Positions 8,644 through 15,997 of a stretch of 26,752 bases of DNA are shown here, piece by piece. Where the stretch lies: NCBI GenBank assembly GCA_023390775.1, contig JAEWCF010000022.1, positions 1-26,752 on the forward strand, given 5' to 3'. The notes under the pieces are model-generated. The model was not told the origin of the DNA. It did not search any database and saw only the letters and a program-made list of their open reading frames with translations. How positions within the stretch are numbered: the first letter of the stretch is position 1; each line of letters opens with the position of its first letter. The translations under genes and the position numbers were made by a program. The DNA comes from Bacteroidota bacterium (GTDB taxonomy: Bacteria > Bacteroidota > Bacteroidia > Flavobacteriales > Flavobacteriaceae).

Positions 8644-11602
8644 ATGCGTTGTGTTCGCGTTCGATTCGTTCGTGTTCCGATGCGGGGATGGTATCCACCA
8701 GGATCGGGGTTGCGATGAACAGCGAAGAATACGTTCCCACGACCATACCGATCAGCATTGCGAAGATGAATCCGCGGATGGACTCGCCGCCAAAGATGAA
8801 CATGATCAAAAGGACCACGATCAGGGTCAGCGAGGTGTTGATGGTACGCGACATGGTTGAATTGACCGACTCGTTCACGATGTGGTTGAAGTCGCCCTTG
8901 AGCTTACCGGCGAGATATTCGCGGACGCGGTCAAATACGATCACGGTATCGTTCATCGAGTATCCGATTACCGTAAGGATCGCCGCGATGAAGTGCTGGT
9001 CGATCTCCATCCCGAAAGGCATGTAAGGCCAGAGCCACGCGTAGATACCGAGTACGAAGATAACGTCGTGCGCGATGGCCGCAATCGCCCCAAGGCTGTA
9101 CTGCCATTTGCGGAACGATACCATCAGGTAGAGGAACACGATTCCCATCGCACCCAGAACGGCCCAGTATGAATTGGTCTTGATGTCTTCGGAAACCGTA
9201 GGGCTCACCTTCGAGAAATGCAGCAACCCGATTTTCTTTCCTTCATAGATCGTCGCGAATTTCTCGTACGTCATATCGGCGCCGTAATACTTCTTCAGGC
9301 TTTCAAAAAGGGTCTTGTTGACTTCCTGGTCAACCTCGGCACCGCTGTCGTCCACCCTGTATTTGGTCGTGATCCTGAGCTGGTCCGGGGAACCGAAAAC
9401 TTTCGCCTCGGCACTTTCCATCACGCCAACCAGGTCGGCCTTCACCGCTTCGGGATCGACCGCTTTCTCAAAACGGACCTGGAACGTACGTCCGCCCACG
9501 AAATCAACTCCGGGGTTAAGTCCCTTGATCACGAGCCCCGCCACGCAGACGATGGTGATGATGGCCGAAAAGATATAGGTATAACGTTTCACCCCGATAA
9601 AATCGAAGTGGAAATTGGTAAACCAGTTTTTGGTGACCGGAGTGCTGAATTCCAGTTTTCCGCCTTTCTCGATGCGTCGGTCAATGAAGATCCGGGCGAT
9701 GAAAATCGAGGTAAAGAGCGAGGTCACGATACCGATCAAAAGCGTCGTGGCAAATCCCTGGATTGGCCCGGTCCCGAAAATGAAGAGTACCGCTCCTGTC
9801 AGTACGTGTGTCACGTTTGCGTCGACAATCGCGCGCATCGCCCCTTTCCATCCGTAAGCCAAAGGCACCGCTTCCCCAACGGGAGTTCCGCGGCGAAGTT
9901 CCTCCTTGGCCCTTTCATAAATGATGATGTTGGCATCCACGGCCGTACCCATGGTGAGTACGATACCGGCGATACCGGGCAAGGTCAGTACGGCGCCGAG
10001 GCTCGCAAGGATACCGAACATGAACAAAAGGTTGACCGCAAGCGCGATGTTGGCATACCAGCCGGCGCGCCCGTAATAGAACATCATATAGAGCGAAACC
10101 AGGATCAGTCCGATGATGGCCGACATAGTACCGTTGTCGATGGCTTCCTGTCCGAGTGACGGACCCACCACCTCCGATTGAACGATCTCGGCCGCTGCAG
10201 GCAGCTTTCCTGCACGGAGAACGTTCGCAAGGTCTTTGGTCTCGGTCACGTCGAATACGCCCGAAATTTCCGAACGTCCTCCCGAGATAGGCCCGCTTGA
10301 AACGCCCGGAGCCGAATACACGATGTCGTCCAGGACAATCGCGATATATCCTTTTTGCTCGTAAGCTTTCTTGGTAAGTTCCTCCCAGGCTTTTGCTCCG
10401 GCACCGTTCATCTGCATGGTCACCGACGGTTTGCCCAACTGGTCGAAAGAGTCACGGGCATCGGTCACGACACCACCGCTGAGATCTGCGCGGTCGTCGC
10501 GGTTTCCTTTAAGCGCGTAGAGTTCGACAGCCTCCACGTTGCCGTTTTTCTCGGTGGCGATCGTTGTAGGCTTGCCCCAGACGAACTTGGCGTAACGCTG
10601 TTCTGCGGGAAGCAGATTGCGGATTTCGGGGCGCTTGAAATATGAATTGAGCGCTGCGGTGTCTTTTGGAGAGAACATCGCCAGAACGGGGCCTCCGCCC
10701 TGCCCGATGATCTTGTCCAGGATTGGGTTCTTGCCTTTGCCGGCAGCCGTTGAATCGGCGGCCTTGTCGGTCAGGAGCGAATCGATTCCCGTAACGGCAG
10801 TGTCCTTGACGGCGATGTCGGGAGTGGTTGAAACGCTTGATTTCAACGCTTCGTTGGCCGACATGATAAAATTGCCGATTTCGTCCACCTTATAGGTATC
10901 CCAGAACTCGAGCAGAGCGGTACTCTGGAGCAGTTTTTTGATTCGGTCCACATCCTTGGCACCCGGAAGTTCCACAAGGATGCGCCCGGACTGGCCAAGG
11001 CGCTGAATATTTGGCTGGACCACGCCGAATTTGTCGATACGCTTGTTGAGGACCTCGAAAGCGGATGTGATGGACTCGTCGACCTTGCGGCGGATCACGC
11101 GCTTGACATCGTTGTCGTTCATCTTGAAGTTCACCTCGTCGCCGAGAGTCTTATTCCCGAAAATCTCGGGCGAAGCCAGCTTTACGCTGCCGTTGGAAGC
11201 CTTGTCGAATTCCTTGAAAAATGCCTCAAGATAATCCTCGTTCCCCTGGCGGTTCTTGGTCGCTTCGTCCAGTGCTTTGTTGAATACAGGATTTTTGGTG
11301 TTATTGGCAAGCCCTTTCAGGATGTCCTTGACCGAAATCTGGAGCTGTACGTTGATTCCGCCTTCCAAATCGAGGCCTTTGTTGATCTTCTTGTCACGTA
11401 CCTCGCCATAGGTGAAATAGTCCAGGAATACCTTCTCCTTGGCTATCGAGTCAAGGTATTGCACCTCCTTGTCGGGATTCCCGCCGGCAAACGCCTTGGC
11501 GTCGTCCTCGACTTTCTGGGCCACGAACGTGAAGGTGAGCTGGTAGATGCTTACCAGGGCAAATAAGATTGCGAAAAACTTGACTAATCCTTTATTCTGC
11601 AT
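8642..11602 (-). CDS. secDF: Fused protein translocase subunit SecDF
   Basis: The 986-residue product is SecD and SecF in one chain, the normal Bacteroidota arrangement; it uses the proton gradient to drive late steps of Sec export and membrane insertion. It has an N-terminal membrane segment (residues 8-28), the SecD signature GLDLEGG (76-82), the P1 periplasmic region with a low-complexity Ala/Asp/Thr-rich insert around residues 255-290, GQEAID before the SecD membrane block, and VDANIIIYERAKEELRRG with the conserved membrane Asp. The SecF half starts near residue 655, with GVDFVGGRTFQVRF and SMNDTVIVFDRVREYL. The basic/acidic C-terminus EHERIEREHNA is variable. Expression likely starts at the promoter at 11723-11753 with a leader of about 115 bases. 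Confidence 0.96.
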   Translation of the reverse strand: MQNKGLVKFFAILFALVSIYQLTFTFVAQKVEDDAKAFAGGNPDKEVQYLDSIAKEKVFLDYFTYGEVRDKKINKGLDLEGGINVQLQISVKDILKGLANNTKNPVFNKALDEATKNRQGNEDYLEAFFKEFDKASNGSVKLASPEIFGNKTLGDEVNFKMNDNDVKRVIRRKVDESITSAFEVLNKRIDKFGVVQPNIQRLGQSGRILVELPGAKDVDRIKKLLQSTALLEFWDTYKVDEIGNFIMSANEALKSSVSTTPDIAVKDTAVTGIDSLLTDKAADSTAAGKGKNPILDKIIGQGGGPVLAMFSPKDTAALNSYFKRPEIRNLLPAEQRYAKFVWGKPTTIATEKNGNVEAVELYALKGNRDDRADLSGGVVTDARDSFDQLGKPSVTMQMNGAGAKAWEELTKKAYEQKGYIAIVLDDIVYSAPGVSSGPISGGRSEISGVFDVTETKDLANVLRAGKLPAAAEIVQSEVVGPSLGQEAIDNGTMSAIIGLILVSLYMMFYYGRAGWYANIALAVNLLFMFGILASLGAVLTLPGIAGIVLTMGTAVDANIIIYERAKEELRRGTPVGEAVPLAYGWKGAMRAIVDANVTHVLTGAVLFIFGTGPIQGFATTLLIGIVTSLFTSIFIARIFIDRRIEKGGKLEFSTPVTKNWFTNFHFDFIGVKRYTYIFSAIITIVCVAGLVIKGLNPGVDFVGGRTFQVRFEKAVDPEAVKADLVGVMESAEAKVFGSPDQLRITTKYRVDDSGAEVDQEVNKTLFESLKKYYGADMTYEKFATIYEGKKIGLLHFSKVSPTVSEDIKTNSYWAVLGAMGIVFLYLMVSFRKWQYSLGAIAAIAHDVIFVLGIYAWLWPYMPFGMEIDQHFIAAILTVIGYSMNDTVIVFDRVREYLAGKLKGDFNHIVNESVNSTMSRTINTSLTLIVVLLIMFIFGGESIRGFIFAMLIGMVVGTYSSLFIATPILVDTIPASEHERIEREHNA

Positions 11603-11670
11603 TACATTATAAATTAATTGATCCTTACTGTTTTGGTTAATCGGGTCAAGCCCAAAGCCTTACGCCGCAA

Positions 11671-11686
11671 CCCGTTAAAATACGGG
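11671..11686 (-). promoter_or_regulatory. Hairpin in the secDF leader
   Basis: CCCGT and ACGGG form a 5-bp stem around a 6-base AT-rich loop inside the predicted secDF 5' untranslated region. No T-tract follows in the minus direction. It is too small to claim a riboswitch. Confidence 0.3.
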
Positions 11687-11722
11687 CACAGGCACGCAAT
11701 ATTAAGATTTTTTTAAAACGTG

Positions 11723-11753
11723 CAAATATATAATTCTGTAAAAGATTAACCAA
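11723..11753 (-). promoter_or_regulatory. Promoter of secDF
   Basis: On the minus strand a TTG (11753-11751) lies exactly 20 bases before TATATTTG (11730-11723). Both the elements and the spacing fit the Bacteroidota consensus TTG-N(17-23)-TANNTTTG. It is the best promoter in the window and leaves a leader of about 115 bases before the secDF ATG. Confidence 0.75.
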
Positions 11754-11771
11754 TTTATTTACATACTTACT

Positions 11772-11800
11772 AAAAAAAAGGCCGCCCAATGAGCAGCCTT
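11772..11800 (-). terminator. Intrinsic terminator of mdh
   Basis: Reading the minus strand, AAGGCTGC and GCGGCCTT form a stem with one mismatch and a 7-base loop, followed by eight T. It ends 22 bases past the mdh stop and separates mdh from the secDF promoter. Confidence 0.85.
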
Positions 11801-11821
11801 CTTCCTAATATTCATAAGGTA

Positions 11822-12757
11822 TTACGCCAATACCGATTTCAGGTCGGCGTTCATGCCCCGGACCGCCTCGGCGCTTTTGGCCAGGAGCGCTTTTTCAGAT
11901 TCGTCGAGGTTGATGGAAACGATTTCCTCGATGCCATTTCGGCCGATGATGCACGGAACCCCGATGCAGATGTCGTTCAAACCGTATTCGCCTTCCAGCA
12001 TGACCGAACACGCAATCATCTTGCGCTGGTCGTTGAGGATCGAATCGACCAAATAGGCAACGGAAGCGCCGGGTGCATACCAGGCAGAAGTTCCCAGCAA
12101 ACCGGTCAGCGTGGCACCGCCCACCATGGTGTCGGCCGCTACTTTCTTCAATTGTTCTTCCGATAAAAATTCCGAAACCGGAATTCCGTTGTACGATGCC
12201 AGCCTCGTGAGCGGGATCATCGTCGTGTCGCCGTGCCCGCCGATCACCATTGCCGAGATGTCGTTGATGGGCTTGTCCAGCGCCTTTGACAGGTAATACT
12301 TGAAACGCGAGGAGTCGAGCGCGCCGCCCATCCCGATGATGCGGTTCTTGGCCAGGCCGGTCGATTTGAGCGCCAGGTAGGTCATCGTGTCCATTGGGTT
12401 GGAAACCACCACCACGATCGCATCGGGCGAATGTTTGAGCACATTCTCCGCGACACCCTTGACGATGCCCGCGTTGATGCCGATGAGTTCCTCGCGGGTC
12501 ATTCCCGGCTTGCGCGGAATTCCCGAGGTGATCACCACCACGTCGCTTCCGGCGGTCTTTGAATAATCGTTCGTGACCCCCGAAACACGCGTGTTCCAAC
12601 CGGAATTCGCCGCGCATTGGCTGATGTCCATCGCCTTGCCCTCGGCAAAACCTTCCTTGATATCGAGCAAAACAACTTCGGATGCGATCCCGCGGTAGGC
12701 GATCACGTCCGCGCAGGTGGCGCCTACGTTACCGGCGCCGACTATAGTTACTTTCAT
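11822..12757 (-). CDS. mdh: Malate dehydrogenase (NAD-dependent)
   Basis: The enzyme oxidises malate to oxaloacetate with NAD in the citrate cycle. The 311-residue protein is of the lactate-dehydrogenase-like type common in Bacteroidota. It shows the Rossmann motif GAGNVG (7-12), Asp32 that binds the NAD ribose, and the substrate loop GIPRKPGMTREE with Arg82 and Arg88. Asn120 lies in SNPMD, Arg151 in LDSSRFKYYL, and the catalytic His175 in VIGGHGDT. Arg at position 82 in this loop is the feature that separates malate from lactate specificity. Its 5' leader contains 7-bp repeat arrays, and a strong terminator follows. It is probably transcribed alone. Confidence 0.96.
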   Translation of the reverse strand: MKVTIVGAGNVGATCADVIAYRGIASEVVLLDIKEGFAEGKAMDISQCAANSGWNTRVSGVTNDYSKTAGSDVVVITSGIPRKPGMTREELIGINAGIVKGVAENVLKHSPDAIVVVVSNPMDTMTYLALKSTGLAKNRIIGMGGALDSSRFKYYLSKALDKPINDISAMVIGGHGDTTMIPLTRLASYNGIPVSEFLSEEQLKKVAADTMVGGATLTGLLGTSAWYAPGASVAYLVDSILNDQRKMIACSVMLEGEYGLNDICIGVPCIIGRNGIEEIVSINLDESEKALLAKSAEAVRGMNADLKSVLA

Positions 12758-12770
12758 AAGTAAAGCTTTA

Positions 12771-12794
12771 AGCTGTCAGCGGTCAGCTGTCAGC
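12771..12794. repeat. 7-bp tandem array 1 (GCTGTCA)
   Basis: Three imperfect heptamers (GCTGTCA, GCGGTCA, GCTGTCA) and a partial unit lie 13 bases upstream of the mdh ATG, so they are probably part of its leader. Confidence 0.75.
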
Positions 12795-12811
12795 ATGATT
12801 AATAAAAAAAT

Positions 12812-12844
12812 AGCTTTCAGCTTTCAGGGGTCAGCTGTCAGCTT
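12812..12844. repeat. 7-bp tandem array 2 (GCTTTCA/GCTGTCA)
   Basis: Heptamers GCTTTCA, GCTTTCA, GGGGTCA, GCTGTCA and a partial unit are separated from array 1 by 17 AT-rich bases. Confidence 0.75.
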
Positions 12845-12928
12845 GATATTGCATACATTCAAACTTCTATATTAATTGAAACTTTTTAAATTTTTACCTA
12901 AAAAGATTCAAATTTGTTCAGCGCAAAC

Positions 12929-12957
12929 TGACAGCTGATAGCTGACAGCTGACAGCT
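12929..12957. repeat. 7-bp tandem array 3 (CTGACAG), inverted
   Basis: Heptamers CTGACAG, CTGATAG, CTGACAG, CTGACAG end one base short of the gyrB stop codon. The unit is the reverse complement of arrays 1 and 2, so the three arrays form a large inverted repeat around an AT-rich centre in the gyrB-mdh gap. Confidence 0.75.
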
Positions 12958-14898
12958 TTACGCATCTATTTTCGCATAAACCGCATTCTTCTCAATAAAC
13001 TCCCTCCTTGGCGGAACCTCGTCGCCCATCAGCATCGAGAAAACGCGGTCGGCTTCGGCGAGGCTTTCGATGGTGACCTGGCGGAGCGTGCGGTTTTCGG
13101 GGTCCATGGTGGTTTCCCAGAGCTGCTCGGCATTCATCTCACCAAGACCTTTGTAGCGCTGGATGTTGGCGCTTCCGCCCATGCGCTCGTTGGCCTGGTC
13201 GCGCTGGAGGTCGTTCCATGCGTATTCCTTCTTGTTGCCTTTTTTCACGAGGTACAACGGTGGGGCCGCGATGTACACGTGGCCTTCCTCGATGAGCTCC
13301 TTCATGAATCGGAAGAAGAACGTCAGGATCAGCGTCGAGATGTGGCTTCCGTCCACGTCGGCATCACACATGATGATCACCTTGTGGTAGCGCAGTTTCT
13401 CGAGGTTGAGCGCCTTTGAATCGTCGGCAGTACCGATGGTCACGCCAAGCGCGGTGAATATGTTGCGGATCTCCTCATTTTCAAAAACCTTGTGGTGCAT
13501 CGCCTTCTCCACGTTGAGGATCTTACCCCGCAGCGGAAGGATCGCCTGGAACGCACGGTCGCGGCCCTGTTTGGCCGTTCCGCCCGCCGAGTCACCCTCG
13601 ACCAGGTACACTTCGCATTTGGCCGGATCCTGCTCTGAACAATCCGAAAGCTTGCCCGGAAGCCCTCCGCCCCCCATGACGGTCTTGCGCTGCACCATTT
13701 CGCGTGCCTTCTTGGCCGCGTGGCGCGCCTGGGCCGCTAAAATGACTTTCTGCACGATCGTGCGCGCGTCGTTCGGGTTTTCCTCGAGGTAATTCTCGAG
13801 CATTTCGGCAACGGCCTGCGATACAGGCGAAACCACCTCGCGGTTGCCCAGCTTGGTCTTGGTTTGTCCCTCGAACTGCGGTTCGGCCACCTTGACCGAC
13901 ACGATCGCCGTCAGGCCCTCGCGGAAGTCGTCGCCCGTGATCTCAAACTTGAGCTTGTCCAGAAGCCCGGAGGCATCGGCGTATTTTTTCAGCGTACGCG
14001 TCAAACCCGAACGAAAACCCTGCAGGTGCGTCCCGCCCTCGTGCGTGTTGATGTTGTTGACGTAGGAGAAGATGTTCTCGGTGTAGCTGGTGTTGTAGAT
14101 CAAAGCGACCTCAACCGGAATCTCGCCCTTTTCGTTCTCCATCGAGATCACCCCGTTGATGATCGGTTCGCGGTTGCCGTCCAGGTACCGGACGTACTCC
14201 TTCAAACCTTCGGTCGAAAAATAGGTTTCCGACAAAAATTCGCCGTTCTCGTTGGTCGAACGCCTGTCGGTAAACGTTATGGTGATGCCCTTGTTCAGGA
14301 ACGAAAGCTCGCGCATCCTCGCCGAAAGCGTATCAAAACTAAATTCCGTTGTTTGGGTAAAGATCGTCTCATCGGGCCAGAATGTCTGCCTGGTTCCGCG
14401 CTTCTCCGTCTCGCCAATCTGCTTCACGGGATAGAGCGACTTGCCGCGCTCGTACTCCTGCTCCCAGATCTTGCCGTCGCGGAAAACCGTCGATTTCATG
14501 TGCCGCGAGAGCGCGTTCACCACCGAAACCCCTACCCCGTGCAATCCGCCCGAAACCTTGTAGGAGTCCTTGTCGAACTTTCCGCCCGCGCCGATCTTGG
14601 TCATGACGACCTCGAGCGCCGAAACGCCTTCTTTTTTATGCAGGTCCACGGGAATCCCGCGTCCGTTGTCCTCTACCGTTACCGAATTGTCCTCATTGAT
14701 GGTCACGAAAATCGTGTCGCAATGGCCGCCCATCGCCTCGTCGATCGAGTTGTCGACCACTTCATAAACAAGGTGGTGCAAACCGCGCACGCCAATATCC
14801 CCGATGTACATCGAGGGGCGCATCCGCACGTGCTCCATCCCTTCAAGCGCCTGGATACTGTCGGCCGAATAATTGCTTTTCTTGACTTCGTCGCTCAT
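12958..14898 (-). CDS. gyrB: DNA gyrase subunit B
   Basis: This is the ATPase and Toprim subunit of gyrase, which introduces negative supercoils. The 646-residue protein is of usual length for Bacteroidota (no insert of the enterobacterial type). Motifs are MRPSMYIGD and VYEVVDNSIDEAM of the GHKL ATP site (near residues 28-60), VEDNGRGIPVD, GGLHGVGVSVVNALS, the transducer domain, then Toprim EVYLVEGDSAGGTAKQGRD and MCDADVDGSHI. The C-terminus has QRYKGLGEMNAEQLWETTM and a Glu/Arg-rich MGDEVPPRREFIEKNA end. The ATG at 14898 follows AGAGGAGAA, an unusually clear Shine-Dalgarno sequence for this phylum, and a -7 element lies about 40 bases upstream. ParE is less likely given length and the Toprim-to-C-terminus pattern. 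Confidence 0.95.
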   Translation of the reverse strand: MSDEVKKSNYSADSIQALEGMEHVRMRPSMYIGDIGVRGLHHLVYEVVDNSIDEAMGGHCDTIFVTINEDNSVTVEDNGRGIPVDLHKKEGVSALEVVMTKIGAGGKFDKDSYKVSGGLHGVGVSVVNALSRHMKSTVFRDGKIWEQEYERGKSLYPVKQIGETEKRGTRQTFWPDETIFTQTTEFSFDTLSARMRELSFLNKGITITFTDRRSTNENGEFLSETYFSTEGLKEYVRYLDGNREPIINGVISMENEKGEIPVEVALIYNTSYTENIFSYVNNINTHEGGTHLQGFRSGLTRTLKKYADASGLLDKLKFEITGDDFREGLTAIVSVKVAEPQFEGQTKTKLGNREVVSPVSQAVAEMLENYLEENPNDARTIVQKVILAAQARHAAKKAREMVQRKTVMGGGGLPGKLSDCSEQDPAKCEVYLVEGDSAGGTAKQGRDRAFQAILPLRGKILNVEKAMHHKVFENEEIRNIFTALGVTIGTADDSKALNLEKLRYHKVIIMCDADVDGSHISTLILTFFFRFMKELIEEGHVYIAAPPLYLVKKGNKKEYAWNDLQRDQANERMGGSANIQRYKGLGEMNAEQLWETTMDPENRTLRQVTIESLAEADRVFSMLMGDEVPPRREFIEKNAVYAKIDA

Positions 14899-14936
14899 AA
14901 AATTCTCCTCTGAATGTGTGATTTTTAACTAACACG

Positions 14937-14944
14937 CAAATATA
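14937..14944 (-). promoter_or_regulatory. -7 promoter element of gyrB
   Basis: TATATTTG on the minus strand is an exact TANNTTTG match, 38 bases before the gyrB ATG. A TTG at consensus spacing was not found. Confidence 0.5.
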
Positions 14945-15084
14945 GCAAAAGGCCGTTGACCATAAGGGTTTTTTGGCTTGGAGCAAGGCCAAGTTATTAA
15001 CATTTTGTCAAGGTTTTTGGGGCGTGACTGCGCTGGTTTAATGTCCCAATTGGTTAATGTGAAAATATACCAATTTTAGGAACG
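14945..15084. other. Intergenic spacer upstream of gyrB
   Basis: This is the first part of the 1099-bp gene-free stretch from 14899 to 15997. It is mixed-composition DNA in which I see no coding potential and no clear repeat. The rest of the gap holds the elements listed next: two structured repeats, an 8-bp array, an operator array and REP hairpins. Confidence 0.5.
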
Positions 15085-15165
15085 GGGCGCCGTCGCGCTG
15101 TCCGCTGTATCTTTTGCTTCCCTGCGGGTGCGCAAAAGGATGCCGCTGCCATCGCTCACGCTACG
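15085..15165 (-). repeat. Structured intergenic element, second copy
   Basis: Read on the minus strand, a GATGGCAGCGGCAT flank, a hairpin of CTTTTGC and GCAAAAG (15111-15117 with 15132-15138), and an ACAGCGGACAGCGCGA flank match the element in the cysS leader in flanks but not in stem. Inside the loop is a smaller hairpin CCC-GCA-GGG. I believe this type of sequence is widespread between genes in flavobacteria; that is from memory. Confidence 0.6.
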
Positions 15166-15206
15166 CGGGGCCGAAATTATGTTTTGTTTTCTGACGGAAG
15201 TATGAC

Positions 15207-15482
15207 GGCGCCTGCGGCGCCAAGTGCCTACCGGCGGTTTACTTTTGGCTGGCGCACCAAAAGTAACAAAAGTGCGCTGGCGGCTCTGTCCAAACCTTGA
15301 TTTCTACGTCGCGCCGCTCCCACGCGCCCTAAGCCGCTTTTAAATGCGCTATCGCGTACCTGAAGCCCACTGGGCTTCCTCCTTTTAATTTCAAATCTCC
15401 TCGTCTCTACGGGCGCTTTCAAAGGCAAACGCGGCGTCGCTTCCTCGAAATCTACGGTTCTCCCAGAAGCCGCCTGAGCGGC
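15207..15482 (-). repeat. Multi-hairpin GC-rich element, copy A
   Basis: Read on the minus strand, the element includes the hairpin GCCGC-TCAG-GCGGC (15469-15482), GAAGCCC/GGGCTTC near 15362-15378, a GCCGCCAGCGC block, a perfect 10-bp stem TTACTTTTGG/CCAAAAGTAA (15239-15248 with 15257-15266), the block ACCGCCGGTAGGCACT, and GGCGCC-GCA-GGCGCC (15207-15221). The last 90 bases match copy B at 20993-21237 with compensatory stem changes. A 66-codon minus-strand frame here has no protein features and is judged spurious. Confidence 0.75.
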
Positions 15483-15573
15483 CGCGTGTCGCCGGGTGAT
15501 TTTTCTTTGATGGGTGTTGGGTGAGGGAAGGGTGTTGGGAAGGCGGTGCGCTTTCGACTGTCGACTTTCATCT

Positions 15574-15662
15574 TTTGACTTTCGACCTTATGACTTTATG
15601 ACCTTATGACTTTATGACTTTATGACTTTATGACCTTATGAGTTTTTGACTTTATGACTTTC
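15574..15662. repeat. 8-bp tandem array (GACTTTAT/GACCTTAT)
   Basis: About ten imperfect octamers alternate between GACTTTAT and GACCTTAT, with a degraded start (GACTTTC) from about 15554. It lies between element A and the operator array. The array looks prone to length change. Confidence 0.85.
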
Positions 15663-15700
15663 TTCTTTAAGTTGGCGCGGACTTATGTAAGGCCTCACAC

Positions 15701-15779
15701 TTGTAGCAAAATAATTTTACAAATTCAAATTGCTACAACTTTTGTAGCAAAATAAAAATTGCATTTCAAATTGCTACAG
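15701..15779. promoter_or_regulatory. Operator array upstream of the restriction gene
   Basis: There are two units of GTAGCAA-N20-TTGCTAC: 15703-15709 with 15730-15736, and 15744-15750 with 15771-15777. Both have a 20-base gap and the unit period is 41 bases. The half-sites are embedded in T-rich/A-rich flanks (TTTTGTAGCAAAAT, AAATTGCTACA). The same layout lies directly before the regulator at 19291. I infer sites for that regulator. The array ends 220 bases before the restriction gene, with REP hairpins in between. Confidence 0.7.
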
Positions 15780-15786
15780 TTTTTGT

Positions 15787-15865
15787 CACGGACTGAAAGT
15801 CCGCGACAACCGTGAGAGAAGTCCGCGCGAACTTCGAATGGTTAGCGCGGACTTTCAGTCCGTGC
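15787..15865. repeat. REP hairpin pair (BIME-like) upstream of the restriction gene
   Basis: Two inverted REP units, 15787-15805 and 15845-15865, each have the stem CGGACT/AGTCCG with a 3-base loop (GAA one way, TTC the other). Between them lies a degraded half unit AGTCCGCGCGAAC. Their consensus matches the REPs around the transposase at 19986-20525. A further half unit lies near 15675-15682. Confidence 0.85.
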
Positions 15866-15997
15866 TTCGACTCTATTAAGCCTCTTTCAAAATTCAAACC
15901 CGAGCCCGGAGGGCGAACAGAACGACCAAAAGGAAGTTAATTTAATTTCAAAATTTTAACACCGCTTCTCTATATTGCAACAACTTTTCAAATAGCC

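Noticed and set aside
9218..10159. 313-codon plus-strand reading frame
   Set aside because: It is antisense to secDF, with a composition expected of a shadow frame and no start signal or motif.
13864..14913. 349-codon plus-strand reading frame
   Set aside because: It is the antisense of gyrB; GC-rich third positions keep this frame open, and the peptide shows no domain features.
15228..15428. 66-codon minus-strand reading frame
   Set aside because: It lies entirely in hairpin element A; the Arg/Ala-rich peptide has no fold-like pattern.
15701..15779. Possible mini CRISPR or plasmid-type iterons
   Set aside because: There are only two units, the spacers are not conserved in a CRISPR-like way, the half-sites are inverted within each unit, and the same array sits before a regulator gene, which fits operators better.
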